A DNA stretch of 64,000 nt from Austropuccinia psidii (GCA_023105745.1 JALGQZ010000005.1:61060019-61124018), one strand, 5' to 3'. Numbered from the stretch's first letter, positions 32,623 to 45,482 are shown. Made by a program: numbers and translations. Notes: a model not told the origin generated them from the sequence alone.

Positions 32623-33333
32623 GATTCAGGGATAATAAATCAAATAAATGAAAAGAAATTCAAAATTATCTTGACGTAAAGAATCAACAATCAAATCTTG
32701 AGCAAATAAAGGAATCAAGTGAAAATCTTCAAGTACGTCAATAAATCAAAATCAAATGAAGTCTTGAAGTCAAAAATAAAATCAATGTCTTGGAGTAAAT
32801 CAATGAATCAAATCAATCACAATCAAATCAAATCAGAATCTTGCAGAAAATCAATCAATCAAATGAATTCTTGATGTGAATAATCAGCAAATCAATAAAA
32901 TCTTCAGGTCAATCAATTATCTTGATGTCAATTTCAATTATGTCAAATTGGTCAATCAAATCAATTCCAAGTGAATTCTTCCAAAATCAAAATTCTTGAG
33001 GAATAAATCAAAATTAATCCTGATATGAAGAACGTGTCTGAATAATCTGATGAATAATTTGAGTTTCAAAGATAAAAACGCCTGAATTACGGATAAGAGT
33101 AAGATTGATGATAATGAAAAATGAGATTAAGGTTGGAAAGATGAACAGAAAATAAAATTTGGGTCAGCTTTCAATTTTCCGAATGAAGAAATGAGTGAGA
33201 GAAAATTGAGAGATGACAAAGAATAATAAATTTTCATAAGCGTTAAAGAGTCATAATTTCAATGAATGAATGAATGAAATTGATGAAGAATGAATGAATA
33301 GAATGAAAAGAAATTATGAGTTAATTAATATAA
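32623..33333 (-). other. A-element 5' leader
   Basis: About 710 bp between the 5' LTR and gag. On the sense strand it is a loose repeat of ATTTGATT/TTGATTGA and CTTCAAGA words; the other A copy (59695-60397) has the same composition. It does not begin with TGG, so no conventional tRNA primer site is visible next to the LTR. Confidence 0.7.
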
Positions 33334-34981
33334 TGTCACAGGGGCTCTTATGGAAGCAAGAGGGCCTGGCACTCAGGAATCAAGAACTCACTTGGAGGGC
33401 TCCAACAGGTGATAAGAAATACTATGGAATATATTTCTTAAGCAGGAAATAGAGAAAGGACAAATATGCCAAAGATAACAAAGAATAAGAAGAATGAAGC
33501 CAGAGGCCAAAATAAAAGGAAGCCAAAGCCAAGAAGCCAACCAAGTGAATCCTCAATTCACTGTTTCAACCTGCCAGAAAGAACAATGGAATTAGTAAAG
33601 GATATGACCACCAATATCCACTGACAGGCAAAGAAAGAAAGAGAAAAGGGGTGCTAATGACTGACTTAAGATTATCAGTATTAACTTTAATAATGTAAAA
33701 GAAAATAAGGATAAAAATAAATCCAATATATTGATTAACTGGGGAAAAAGTCCCCAGGTGATGAAAGGTGGCCGGTATATGTGAAAAGCTGAAAGATTGA
33801 TCCTGGAAGGTGGATCAATGACTGTATTGTCCGAATCGGGAAATACAGTTCTGGCCATCTTGAAATTTGAACTGTGTGATGGAATTCACACAGTGGAATA
33901 AGAAATGGCCTAATTGGGCCAAGGCCATACAGGTTGATTGAATAAGGCCTGTACGGATGAATTGGGTTGTCCAAGGAGTATTGAATACTTGATGTCTTGA
34001 CAACTGATTTAAATGATGTGATACCTCTTGAGAATTGACCTTAGAATAATCCTGAATGAATTGTATCAACCCAACTCCTGCAGATACAGGTGGTTGGGAT
34101 CCTTGAATGATCTTCTGAATTGCCGCCATGGATTGCCAGACTGATGAGCTGAAAAGTCCTCCTTCGAAATGGGCTTTGGAATTATGGACCTTGAAATGGA
34201 AAGGTTGAATGGGGTCCTGAAAACGTCACCATTGGATTGCTGAACGAAAATGGTGCATAATGGTATATAATACCATATATGCACCACACCTGCAATCTTG
34301 GGTACGGAGTGCATGAAGGAAAGGAAGGAATTCCCCTTAAGTTGAGGGGAAGGCTTTGCTGAGCTGATCTGGTGGCCTCTGGTGGTTGCCAGAGCCCATG
34401 GTGGTCCAGGGCCAAAATTGGGTCCTGTGGGATTTATGGCCAAAAGGGTGTCCAAGAGGGATTTGGTCATTTTTGAATCCAAGGAAGTCATGGCCAAAAT
34501 TGGCTCAGGTGGGCCTAGGTGGCTGGCCCCTTTGGCCCCTTTTTGCCTCATTGGATTAGGCCAAAAGGGGCCTGATTGGCCAACGGACCGTACGGACCGT
34601 AGAAGCCGTAGGGGGCCTAAATGGCCCAAAAAGGCCATTTAGGCCAAAACCCCCATAATGAAAGGGGTTGGCCAAGGGCCAATGATGATGGCTAGGGGGT
34701 CCAGAACCCCCTGGAAGATGAAAGGACCCCCCCAGGCCCAAAATAAAAGATGAAGGCCTGGGTGTTGGTGAGGTGGAAATTGGCCAACAAGGCCAATGAT
34801 GGCAGGATATGGCCTGAGGCCATAAATGATGGTTGAGAGGGGCTATGGCGTAAAAACCATAAAACACCCAAGGGGGCCAATTGGCCATAAAGGACATGAC
34901 GTGACCAATTGGCCCCATCTGGCCCCTAGGTTGGATTGCCGCAGCCATCAAGGAGGAGGGTCAAAACTCGTGGTTGTGACA
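33334..34981 (-). repeat. A-family 5' LTR (1648 bp)
   Basis: Near-identical to 25135-26812 but lacking about 30 bp in the GC-rich part. It keeps the 13-bp inverted repeat (from about 34615) and the 104-codon ORF (34129-33815). It ends TGACA at 34981, then the aatac duplication. Confidence 0.95.
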
Positions 34982-34986
34982 AATAC

Positions 34987-37900
34987 TATAAATATTGATT
35001 GTTTTACCAAAAATAAAAATTTATCCAAAAATACTCTACAATAGATATTTAAGGCTACAAAAGGGATTTCTTGAAGAGCAATCTCAATTGGAAGTAATTT
35101 AGCAAAGAACTTCAAGCAATTAATTAAAGAACAAAGTCTTTAAAAAGAATTTTAAAGAGAAAACATGGCCAAAATTGACCAGAGTGAATTTGGAAACAAA
35201 TCGACAAAGTTAACAGTGATTAAAGATGCTTTAATTCACTTTTGGGGTGGTTCAGGGGTAAAAATGATTATAAGAGTTACAAACAATGATTATGATGATT
35301 TTTTCACATGGTCAAAAGGTCTCAAATGATTTAAAAAAAGGTGGTTGGAATCTTTTATTGATTGGTTTAACAGTATTTAGACTAATTATAAAAGGAAAAG
35401 ATTCTAACATGAAGAGAAAAGCCAGACAAAGAAGATGTCATCCTGTGACTCAAAACCAGAGCACAAGCATGATAGCCAAAATACCATAAACCAATGGTAT
35501 AGCCAAGATACCACCAAAACATGGAGCTGAGCAAAATCAGCTCAAAAGGTATCAAGATAAAGAGGAAACTCACCTGTTTCTGAAAATATAAATCCCACTA
35601 CCATAGGATAAGAAATAACAAAGTTATCCCTGCTCAAAGTTATTGCTGAGCATAAACCTTAATTTTCACCTCTCATCTAAAATCTAGAAGGAGAGGCTTA
35701 ACCCTATCAAATGGGTATTCGGAATGAATCTCTAAGCCAGGGCTATCCAATGGTACCAGCCAAACTGAGCTAGCACCAATATTACTGCAGTTATGGTGAA
35801 TTTCAGGCCAAATAAGGGTGAACAAAACATTCACCTCTCATCTAACTTCTACAGTTTTAGTGTGGGATACTCAAAGTGGGGTCTTTTTGTAAATAGAACA
35901 ATCAGGGCTATCTGATTGTGTCATCTACTTCCCCATATCTCAACTACAGCAGATGTTATGGGGCAAACAAGCTCAATACAGCTTTTTGCCTAAAAACACG
36001 CAAATGTACAAAAATCTTGCACATGGGATAACTCTGCCATATCTAATGATACCCATCTAAAATGAGGTAAAGTTGTGTAGAGAACATACAGACCTACACA
36101 CTGGACCAATTTTGAGGTTGATATCCCAAGAATTGACAAAGTTATGGCTTTTTTAAGGTCAGATTCCCACCTGCTGTCATATACAGCCTAACCATGGGAT
36201 AATATCCCATAACCATGAATATGAGGTGTCAAATAGACAAAGAAGCTTGTTTTTACTTAAATACCTCATATTTCAGTCAATCCTGGGGTCCCATACAGTT
36301 TCCGTACAGCATTCTGCGCATCATACACATCAGAATCAGGCTGTGAGGTCCCCAGCTGAAAATTTGCACCCTGTATTGGTGAAAACTGCCCAGATGTGGT
36401 TTCAAAACCACATCTGAGCCCAATAAAGGTTATACAGGCTGTTTGCAAATTACAAGCCAGTAATAGAGAGTGAAAAAATCTTCACTTCCTCTACTTGGAA
36501 AGGTCTAGCACCCTTTCCACCCCATTTCAGGATAAAAAGGAAGCTTTTCACAGCCATAATTGTTTCCTCATCCTGCTCTTTAATATCCTACGTAGTAAAC
36601 TGTCAAAAAAAGTTTTACTCCTGGGTAATAATCAGGGCATAATTCTAACATTATTTACTGTAGTTCTTATTATAGTAATCCAACTGGTAAGACTGCATGC
36701 AGGGTTCTCAATAGCACTCACCACCACTATTTTTCAATAGTAGAACCCTTTTATTATATTATAAACTATTATATTATTAAAAACCTCTTATTTTGAAACT
36801 ATATTCACGTGTCACAGTCATAGTTCTAGTTGTAAATAACCTAATTACTGCTTCAACATAGACTCCAGCTGACAGAAGACATTCTTTTATAGCCATCAAT
36901 TTTCTTACTCCAAAAGTAAAATTTCCTCTTGTCAGTCGTAAAAAACAATATGACAATAGAAAAGCCAATTATGGCATCATTGAAACCTGGTTTAGACCAA
37001 AAAAGGGCTGGTTTAAGCCATTTTTACCCATTTTGAGCCATTTTAGACCCTTAAATCAGCCATTACTATAGCAATACCTGGTCTAGAGCCTTCAAAGCAC
37101 GTCAGAATGTGTGTAAGAGGCATAGAAACCAGTTAAAACTGTTTTTACTAACATTGTTTTAACTTAAGGGTAGTTTTACCCTCTTGGCAGCAGTTAAAAC
37201 CACCCTGGTTGGTATCAAAACCTCATCATCCATTGGGTCACAGACCCTGTGACTCAATTCCAGGCTAAAAGTGATGAACTTTTGCGTGGATTTTGACGTC
37301 TAACGCCAGTCAGCAAGGATTTTGGGGGTCTGGCTCCACCTTAAAGCTAGAGTTCCTCCCCCCCCAAATTTAATCTTTCCAATTTATTTTTTCCTTTAAT
37401 TCCTCATCATGTATTATACTTGTAATTTACATATGTAATTCTATTGAATTGTACAGTACAATACAGTAAGAATTGATACCTCATATGTAAATTAAAGTTC
37501 ACTTATGTAATACATGCGCACATTTTGACATTTCAATTGAATTCAATTGAAAATACTTCAATTCCTCATAGCTTCTAAACTAAACACAACACCTCAATTT
37601 TAACAAAAAAATTAATGTTTAACATCAAATGTGGTGTTAACTAAATTAAAGTTTTGGGGATTTTTGATTTTGGTATTGAAAATACTAAAAACTTAATTTA
37701 AGCTTATTTAGAGTTGAGTTACAAAAATTTCACTCAGAGGTGACCCCACCTAATTTTTTATGAGGAATCAAATGGTGAAATAATTTTTATATGTTTATTT
37801 ATTGGCTAAAAAGCTATAGTATATTTCATATAACCTTTTACCATATATGTTAATTTCACAAATTTTATTAAAAATTCATTTTTACTTAATTTTTACAAGT

Positions 37901-38099
37901 AAAAATATAATTTCATAATTTTAAATTGTATTGTAATTTTTTTTTAATTTATAATTAAACTTTGTTTTGTAAATATAAGTTTGTATTTATATTTCAATTT
38001 TTATTTTTATAATATATATAAATTTATTTTATTTATATTTGTGTCTTAATTTATCTTTTGTGGTCTTTTGGGTATATGAAAATCCCTCTAAGGCTCACG
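34987..38099 (-). repeat. B 3' LTR, right piece, itself split by a solo C LTR
   Basis: Continues the B LTR sequence after the A element and runs to GGCTCACG at 38099 (expected CACA). Removing the C solo LTR (35437-36874 plus one gaaga) and adding 24972-25134 gives about 1833 bp, close to the 1841-bp intact copy. A purine tract (minus AGGGGCAGGGAA) abuts the right end. Confidence 0.9.
35437..36874 (+). repeat. solo C-family LTR
   Basis: 1438 bp, TGTCATCCTGTG...CCAGCTGACA, flanked by a perfect 5-bp duplication gaaga (35432-35436, 36875-36879). With no internal region it is a solo LTR left by LTR-LTR recombination. Two ~165-bp degenerate modules are visible inside (TTCACCTCTCATCTAA at 35665 and 35830). 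Confidence 0.95.
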
Positions 38100-38114
38100 T
38101 TCCCTGCCCCTAAA

Positions 38115-39620
38115 AAAAATATTACTTTGTAATATGTTATTTCTAGTGTGTCTGAACCTTATGATAAGGTTGGTAGCTTCAGGTATGTCTTTTTCTGGCA
38201 ACTATTCATTGTCACAAGTTGGGTCAGTGTACCTAACAAAGTATTGCCTAACTTTGTTGGCTCTCAACTTTCTTTCTTTGAGAACTTTGGTAATTGTATT
38301 ACTTGCAGATGGCTCAACAGGAGGTATATCTTGGTGAATTTTATTCCTCAAGGGAAATTCTTCAGCATTACTAGATATATATGGCTTTATCAATCTCAAT
38401 GGAAATGTAGGATTCTTATTGCTAAGCTCTTCAGATAACTCTACTTCAACAGCATTTTATCCATGGATATCCTTAATAACAAAATGTCCTGCAAAGGAGT
38501 CTTTCAGCTTTTTACAACTTTTGATGTTATTGAAGTTAGTGGTGGATATAAGAACTAAGTCCCCCACTTTGAAATCTGGAGTTGCATGTGATTTATCCCA
38601 TTTGTCCTTAGCATACGCAAAAGATTCCTCCATGCACCTTACTGCATGCTTTCTAGCTTTGTCTAGCATTCCTTTGAAGGTAGCAGCTGTGGGATGTATT
38701 TCAATTAAATATTTCCTCAAGGAATCTTGGGGTAATTTGGGGTTCCATCCTTTTTCTAGAATAGCAGGAGTTTGATTGGTACTGGCATGGATTGATGTTT
38801 TATATGCTAATTCCAGTGCTGGCAACAACGTAAACCAATCATGGGTAAATCCATCACAATCTTTGAATTCAAGGCCATATGCACAAAATCTTGTTACCAT
38901 GTCCTCTGAGGTTTGGATCATCCCTTCAGCCAGACCTTCAGTTTATGGGTGGTAGGCTGTAGAGAAAGACCGCTTAGTGCCAAATAATTGGTGAAGATTT
39001 GTCCATAGTGCTGAAGGGAATTTGGGATCCCTATCACTAATGATATTTGTAAATATCCCAGTTGATGACACTACTCTATGCCATATCAGAAGAGCTGTAT
39101 CCATGGCTATATCATCCTTGTGACATGGTAAAAATATTGGAGTTTTACTGAATCTGTCCACAATCGCTAGGCAAGAATTATAACTTCTCTCCCCTCCTGG
39201 CGGTAGCCCAGTTACCCAATCCATATGGACAATTTCCCAAGGTCTGCTTGGTTCTTGGATTTTTATCATATTTCCAAGTCTCTTGCCAGTGGATTTATTT
39301 GCCTTTTGGCATCTGTCACAGGTTTTGAAATACTCTGCAAGATCTTTCTGCCACATTGGCCACCATATGCAGGTCTTTATCTTCTCTCTTGTTCTGTCTT
39401 CAGACAGATGTCCTGAAAGGGGGCTATCATGGGATTCTTTTAGTACAAGATTGATTAATGACCTGTCCACAACTTTCATGACACATGTGTGCTTAGTCCT
39501 GTGGTAAATTATACCGTCCAGTAGGTGAAATCTTCCTTCATCATAAGATTTTTTCCATACTTCATTCAAGGCATGTATTAGAGAGTTGTCTTTACAGTCT
39601 TTGTTAAGTCATTGGCATAA
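38115..39620 (-). pseudogene. B-element integrase with chromo-like domain
   Basis: Blocks 39569-38943, 38921-38457 and 38399-38115 together give a whole integrase: zinc domain (HDSPLSGH...CDRCQ), first Asp (VHMDWVTGLPPGG), second Asp (IISDRDPKF), Glu in GLAEG (usually GLAER), then KVGDLVL and a chromo-like tail (KVLKERKLRANKVRQYFVRYTDP). A stop interrupts AYHP.T near 38943, and frameshifts near 38450 and 38200 break the tail. The tail is a diverged chromodomain, unlike the canonical one in A. Confidence 0.85.
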
Positions 39621-39638
39621 GATGCTACAATTCTTATC

Positions 39639-41365
39639 TTAAGTGTAACTATTTCTGACTTCTTCAAAGAAGGTGGTGTTCAAGTCTGTAACACTTATTC
39701 CGTCCATTGGTATTGGTGGTGAAGCTTCTTCTGGAACATAAGCAGGATTATAAATATTATTTTGTAATGGCGCCGCGCTTAGTCCATCTGCATTCTTATG
39801 AATATTCCCATCCTTATGAACAATAGTCATATTGCCTCTGTATTCTTGTATGGCTATTTGCAATCTGAGCATATGTCTGTTGGGTCTTTTCATGTTTCAA
39901 AGTGATTTGACAGCTGTACAATCTGTTATCACCTCAAAGGCACATCCCTCCAAGAATTAGTTCAATTTTTCCAAGGCCCAGACAAGGAATAGACATTCCA
40001 TTTTACTTGCTCCATGTCTGGCTTCGGTTGGTTTTATTTGCCTATATATGAAACATATGGGTCCTGCCACAGGTTTATTATTTATGATCTGGACTTGGTG
40101 AAATGGAGCACCCAGCCCATCCCCTGATGCATCAATATACAATTTAAAAGGCAATTTAGAGTCTGGAATCAGTAAGAGTGGAGAAGTGGTCAAGGCTTCT
40201 CTTAGAGACTCAAAAGCTTTGACTCTGTCAACAGGCATTTCAAATACTGTGTCTTTGTCACACAATTTATAAAGTGGTCTTGCTATGGATGCAAAATCTT
40301 GAATGTGTTGCCTGTAATATCCTGAAAAACCTAAGAATGACTAAATTTTTGCTTGTTCTGAGGCATGGGTTTTAGCAATACTGCTGCAGCTTTGTTCTTG
40401 TCAATTCCAATGGACAAACCAGATACAACATGTCCTAGTGCCTTAAGTTCTTTAAATCCAAAATGGCATTTCTTCAAGGAGATTTTAATGTTTACTGATT
40501 GAATTTTTGTCATAACTCTGGACACTCTGTACATGTGCTCCTCCCAAGTCTTGGAACAGACAATAATGTCATCAATGTAAATGATTAACCATCCCTCTGA
40601 GAGTTCTTCAGGAAAGGTTTCATTCAACATTCTTTGGCAGTGTGAAGGTGCATTTTTGATACCAAAGGGCATCCTCAAGTATTCATACACTACACAATGA
40701 ACAATAATTCTCAAGTATTTTGTTGCTCTTTGTGTCACCACATTTTGATGGAATCCTTTAAGGGCGTCCATACTGGTTATATACAATGGTTGATATATTT
40801 CAGTAAGGGCAATTTGGATTTTTGGTAATGGGTATCTGTATGGAACAGTGTAAGTGTTCAGAGCTCTAAAGTCCCCAACGATTCTGGATTTACCATTATG
40901 CCATTCCACTATGTCTGGTGTAGTTATCTCTACTTCTTCATTATGGCCAACTTTTCTTATTACATCAAGGTCTAGAAGTTCTTTGATATGAGTTTCTAGA
41001 GCTTCTCTTGACTTGGGACTTGCTGGGTATGCAGGTCTTCTCAAGAGTGGTGGATAAGGTCTTCCAATATTAAAAATGATATCAACTTCATGACCAATAA
41101 TTGCTTCTAGAGGTTCTTTGTCTGAAGCAAATGCTCCTCTGTGGTCATACAAAAGGGAAAAAAGTTCATTTTCTTGTTGATCAGTCAGATGAAGGCTTAT
41201 TTCAGCCTCATTTAACTGTTCAGATTTGAATTTCTCCAATTGTAAGTGGACTGGTGATAATTCATTTACTGTAATTTGTCTTTCACATGGTAAAAAGGCA
41301 AATTTATGACACTTATTATCCCCAATAGTAAAGTATCTGTCTTTGTTGTTATGTAAATCTATTTC
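39639..41365 (-). pseudogene. B-element reverse transcriptase and RNase H
   Basis: Block 41239-40331 (302 codons) has the RT: PAYPASPKSREALETH, GKSRIVGDFRALN, MDALKGFHQN, RMPFGIKNAPSH and catalytic YIDDIIV. Block 40265-39957 continues with the RT/RNase H junction ([16 protein letters not shown]-like [15 protein letters not shown]). Block 39893-39639 has [34 protein letters not shown], the RNase H end. Frameshifts separate the blocks; the RT active site itself is intact. The upstream part is separated from the protease by the solo C LTR at 41366. Confidence 0.9.
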
Positions 41366-42611
41366 TGTCAGATAGAGTCTATTTTGAAGCTTTCAGTAGG
41401 CTATTTACAACTAGAACTTTGACTGTGACACGTGAAAAATGATTTAAGATGCTAATTTTTTGAGTAAAATAAAGATTTAAAATGTAATTAAAGGGCTCTA
41501 CTATTGAATAATAGTGGTGGTGAGCGCTATTGAGAACCCTGGGTGCAGTCTTACCAGTTGAATTGCTATAATAAGAACTGCAATAATTAAAATTATAATT
41601 ATACCTGATTATTACCCAAGAGTAAGACTGTTTTTGACAGTTTACTACGTAGGGTATGCAAGAGCAGAAGGAGGAAACAATTCTGGCTGTGAAAAGCCTC
41701 CTTTTTATCCTGAAATGGGGTGGAAAGGGTGCTAGACCTTTCCACGTAGAGAAAGTGAAGATTTTTCACTCTCCAGGACAGGCTTGTGGTTTGCAAACAG
41801 CCTGTATAGCCTTTATTGGGCTCAGATGTGGTTTTGAAATCACATCTGGGCAGCTTTCACCAATACAGGGTGAAAGTTTCATCAATCTGACCTTAAAACA
41901 GCCATAACTTTGTCAATTATTGAGATATCAACCTCAAAGTAGGTTCAGTCTGTAGCCCTGTATGTGCTCTACACAATGGTACCTCATTTTCTATGGGTGT
42001 CATTAAATTTGGCAAAGTTATCCCATGTACAAGATTTTTGTACATTTGCGTGGTATAGGCAAAAAGCTGTATTGAGCTTATTTGCCCCATAACTTCTGTT
42101 ATAGTTGAGATATGGGAACATGGATGACACCATCTGATAGCCCTGATTGTGCTCTTTCCAAAAGGACCCCGATTCGAGTATCCCACACTAAAACTGTAGA
42201 AGTTAGATGAGAGGTGAATGTTTTGTTCACCCTTATTTGGCCTGAAATTGACCATAACCCCAGTAATATTGGTGATAGCTAAGTTTGGCTGGTACCATTG
42301 GATAGCCCTGGCTTAGAGATTTATTCTTAATCCTCATTTGATTGGGTTAAGCCTCTCCTTCTGGATTTTAGATGGGAGGTGAAAATTAAGGTTTATGCTC
42401 AGCAATAATTTCCGGCAAGAATAACTTTGTTATTCTTTGTCCTATGGTGATGGGACTTATATTCCCAGAAAGAGGTGGGTTTCCTCTTTCTTTTGATACC
42501 TTTCAGCTGATTTGGCTCAGCTCCATGTTTTGGTGTTATCTTGGTTATACCATTGGTTTATGGTATTTTGGCTGTCATCCTTGTGCGCTGGTTTTGAGTC
42601 ACAGGCTGACA
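41366..42611 (-). repeat. solo C-family LTR, reverse orientation
   Basis: 1246 bp from TGTCAGATAGAG to AGGCTGACA, inserted in the B protease/RT region. The duplication is imperfect (atttc at 41361-41365, attcc at 42612-42616), suggesting one mutation since insertion. It is shorter than the other C LTRs, with losses near the left end. Confidence 0.85.
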
Positions 42612-42915
42612 ATTCCATACATGATTAAATAGTCGCTTCCCAATATAAAATGGGTACTAGAGAAACTTTTCATAAAAACAAATTTAACTGTGATTCTCAA
42701 ATTCCTATCAATGTGTGGGAATATGACATTGGTCTCAAAAATTCCTAATGCTTGTATTGGATTACTTGCACTATTGAATTTTATAACATCAATTGGCAAA
42801 AATTGGTCTTCAGAATTTGGTACACAAGTCTTAAGAAACCATTTTCCAACCCAAGAGAAGAAGGCTCCTGGGTCAAGAAAATGTTTGGTGGGCTTGTTGT
42901 CAATCACCACTTCTG
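42612..42915 (-). pseudogene. B-element aspartic protease remnant
   Basis: The frame at 42910-42612 reads KHFLDPGAFFSWVGK, where a retroviral-type protease would have D-T/S-G; the active site is mutated to DPG. It ends with HFILGSDYLIMYGI, the conserved ILG-type flap-distal motif. It lies between the zinc-knuckle ORF and RT, as in other Ty3 elements. Confidence 0.75.
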
Positions 42916-44353
42916 TTACACAGGAGTTACCAGCTGTATAACCTTTCCCCTGTTTGGTTTGGTTTTCCCAAGTTGTGCATCTTGAATTTTTGATAAATCA
43001 AGTTGACCATTGCTCAATTGTGGCAAGTGGGAATAAGATTCTATGATGTCAAAAGTGGCATTAATATTTTCCATATCTTTTGAAGATTCAGAAAATATGG
43101 ATGACTTATCATCTGAATTGTCTGCAATTATGTCATCTTTCTCAACATCAGGTTCTTTTTCAATATCAATTTCACTGATTTTCCCCTTTTTTGGACATGT
43201 ATTGCCTAAATGGGTGCTTCTTTGCCAAATATGACAGTTTCTGACTGTATCTGCAGATTTATACTTAACATTATTAGAGTTTTCTTTGGGGTTTTTGTCC
43301 ATACAATCTTTCCAAGGTGTATTAAGCCTTGTTTTGAGATTCACCCTACTAAAACCAATTTTGGTTCTGGTGGTTACTTCTTCTAATATATTTATAATAT
43401 CCTCTGCTGAAGATTTTTCAGTAGTCCTGCTTTTGACAGCATGCTCTAAGTCACCTCCACATTGTATCAGAATTTTTCTATGGATCATAAATTCTGACAT
43501 GTCAGGATACCTCTCATGAATTCCATATGGCCATACTCTCCTTCACCACTGAAGTGAGGCCATTCCTTAAGTTTTGGAACTTCTTTCAAGAGTGCTTGGC
43601 CTATTGTTGATTCCAAGTTATGAAAAGAAGTAGAAAATTCATTTTTTAATTGAGAATTTTCAATATCCAATACCTGTGGATTGACAATCCCCGTACCCTC
43701 ATTTTGATTCAGAGTTGTAGACATTCTTTGTAAGATGTTTAGTAGTTGTTCAATATCATTCATTTTACTGTTGTTACACCTTTGTGAATTTCTTAATTCA
43801 TGTTGTAAGCTTTGTATAGAGGTTATTACATTCTTTTTATGATAATCCTCATTATATGTCAGCTCATGCCATAATTTTGTTTGCTTAGTATTCCAGAAAT
43901 AACCTCATTTGAGTTTATTGTTAATTTTGATGTTTCCTCTTTTGAGGTATCAAAACAATTCTTCAAGGCATGTATATGTGCCTTGACTTCAGTAAATGAT
44001 TTTGAAATATCATCAAGAGCTTTCTTATTATCCTCTTTGATATTATTTATGGCTTCTTTTATTCTTGTTTCAATCATGTCATCAATATTGAATTTAGAAT
44101 ATTTGTTTGTCAATTCCTTGATAATGGCAGATTGTTCATTTATCTTATTGCCAAAAGAATCATCATTATTAGAAGTTTTTATTGCTCTTAAAACTTTTTC
44201 AAAACATTTAAGTGTTTCATTGATTTGGCTCAGACTCAAGCTATCTGTTTTAAGATTTTCACAAATTGATGCATTTTTATCAGAAAGATGACTTTTTACA
44301 TCAGTTATAGATTGATACAGCTCTGAGATAGAATCAAAAATATCAGAAATCAT
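42916..44353 (-). pseudogene. B-element ORF2: coiled-coil region and zinc knuckle
   Basis: ATG at 44353 overlaps the ORF1 stop (ATGA). The first block (to 43859) is a Lys/Asn/Glu-rich coiled-coil protein starting MISDIFDSI. 43763-43485 continues it (MNDIEQLLNILQRM...LKEWPHFSGEGEYGHMEF), and 43500-42916 holds a decayed knuckle (NCHIWQRSTHLGNTC, where Trp replaces the second Cys) and an acidic stretch (EKEPDVEKDDIIADNSDDK). Frameshifts lie near 43860 and 43490. The organisation is a second Gag-like module fused to pol. Confidence 0.75.
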
Positions 44354-45283
44354 TTCTGATATTTTAATCTGGGTTCCTCCTTCTTCTGTAATTCCATCAT
44401 GGTTCTGGCCATCTGAAATACATTTTCCATGGCATCCTGCTGAATCTTTGGAATCCTGTATCCTTGGCTGTAGGGCTTTGGGGCTGGTGCCTTTCCTTTG
44501 CCCTTGTTTGGAGCTTGTGGCTGCTTTTTCACGTTGGAATTGCTGGTGCTGGCCACTGGGGCTGTTTTTGAGACTTGTTTGGGTGGTGGAGGGTAGTTTT
44601 TCCTCCATTCTAGTGTCAAGAGCATCATGTTTTTCTTTTCCATCAATGGATGCCATCCATTGAGAGATTTGCAAGTATTGGGATTACCCAGGAACTATCT
44701 CACAGTCATTTGAGAATTCAAGCAGTTTTTCCACAGATCTGCCAGGATCTGGTACTCCTTGTACTGCAGTGCATTGTTGTATGCTTTGTGGATGGCTTTG
44801 TATATGTCCACTGAGTCTTCTTGTGGCAGTTTCAGATCTTTGTGAAGGTAACATGGTATTATCAGCATCAGAATGACTTGTTTTAGATGTTTGGAAGTCA
44901 TCAACTGACCCTTTTCCTTCTGTACCTGGTTGACTTCTGCCATAATCACATCTATCACCGTTCTGGGAGCTGCTTGAGGGGTTATAGCTGGCTCCTGATC
45001 TAGTTGAAGGAATATTTTATGATTAGAAAGGCTTGAAATAATATTTTTATGTCAAAAACTTACTATTGGCCAAATTCTTAACTTTCTGAAGGGTATTACG
45101 TATCTCCAAGCTAATCAATGCGGAAGATATTGGTTCAGGTTGGTTATTTTGACTCACAATAACAGTACTATTGTGGTCTGGATTAACAGTACTGGCAGGG
45201 ATAATGCTGGTGACTGTTGATGCTGTTACAATGTTTTCTTGTCTTACCACGTTGTGAGACACTAAAGTTAAGGAAAAAGCCAA
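44350..45283 (-). pseudogene. B-element gag ORF1 with a conserved 64-nt intron
   Basis: The frame begins at 45283 without an ATG, in the same form as the copy at 16712. A donor GTAAGT at 45063-45058 and an acceptor CTAG ending at 45000 define a 64-nt intron; joining gives AATA|ATCAGGAG and the frame NNQEPA. It continues IDVIMAEVNQVQKEKGQ, YLHKDLKLPQEDSVDIYKA and so on, with one stop at 44695, then WHPLMEKKNMM and the basic Pro-rich tail to TGA 44350. Confidence 0.7.
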
Positions 45284-45482
45284 TTGATTAAGTAAAAAAA
45301 GGTTATTCCAAAAAAAGAAGTAAAAATCTAATCCTCACTCATAATATGAAAAAATTTATTTTTTATGGGTTTTTTGAACTATAAGTATTTTTTATATGTT
45401 TTTGATTTTTCAATATAAGAAAAAGATTTTTAAAAGAGTAAAAGAATATGTCAAGGTAAAATATCACGGCTAGGCCCCCAAA
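45284..45482 (-). other. B-element leader and primer-binding region
   Basis: An AT-rich leader with TTTGGGGGCCTAGCCGTGAT (minus) next to the LTR. A TTAACTTTAG acceptor-like site lies just before gag ORF1, and a GTGAGG donor-like site lies further up (about 45340), so a leader intron is possible. No ATG is present in the leader. Confidence 0.5.

Larger units (their letters stand above)
25135..34981 (-). mobile_element. full-length A-family Ty3 chromovirus, inserted in the B LTR
   Basis: Two LTRs (25135-26812 and 33334-34981), both TG...CA, enclose gag, pol and a chromodomain on the minus strand. The perfect 5-bp duplication aatac (25130-25134, 34982-34986) marks the insertion. Length is 9847 bp. 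LTRs are highly alike, differing mainly by a GC-rich indel, so it is much younger than its host B element. Lesions: a gag frameshift, a frameshift between RT and RNase H, a stop before the chromodomain and an RNase H active-site change. Confidence 0.95.
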
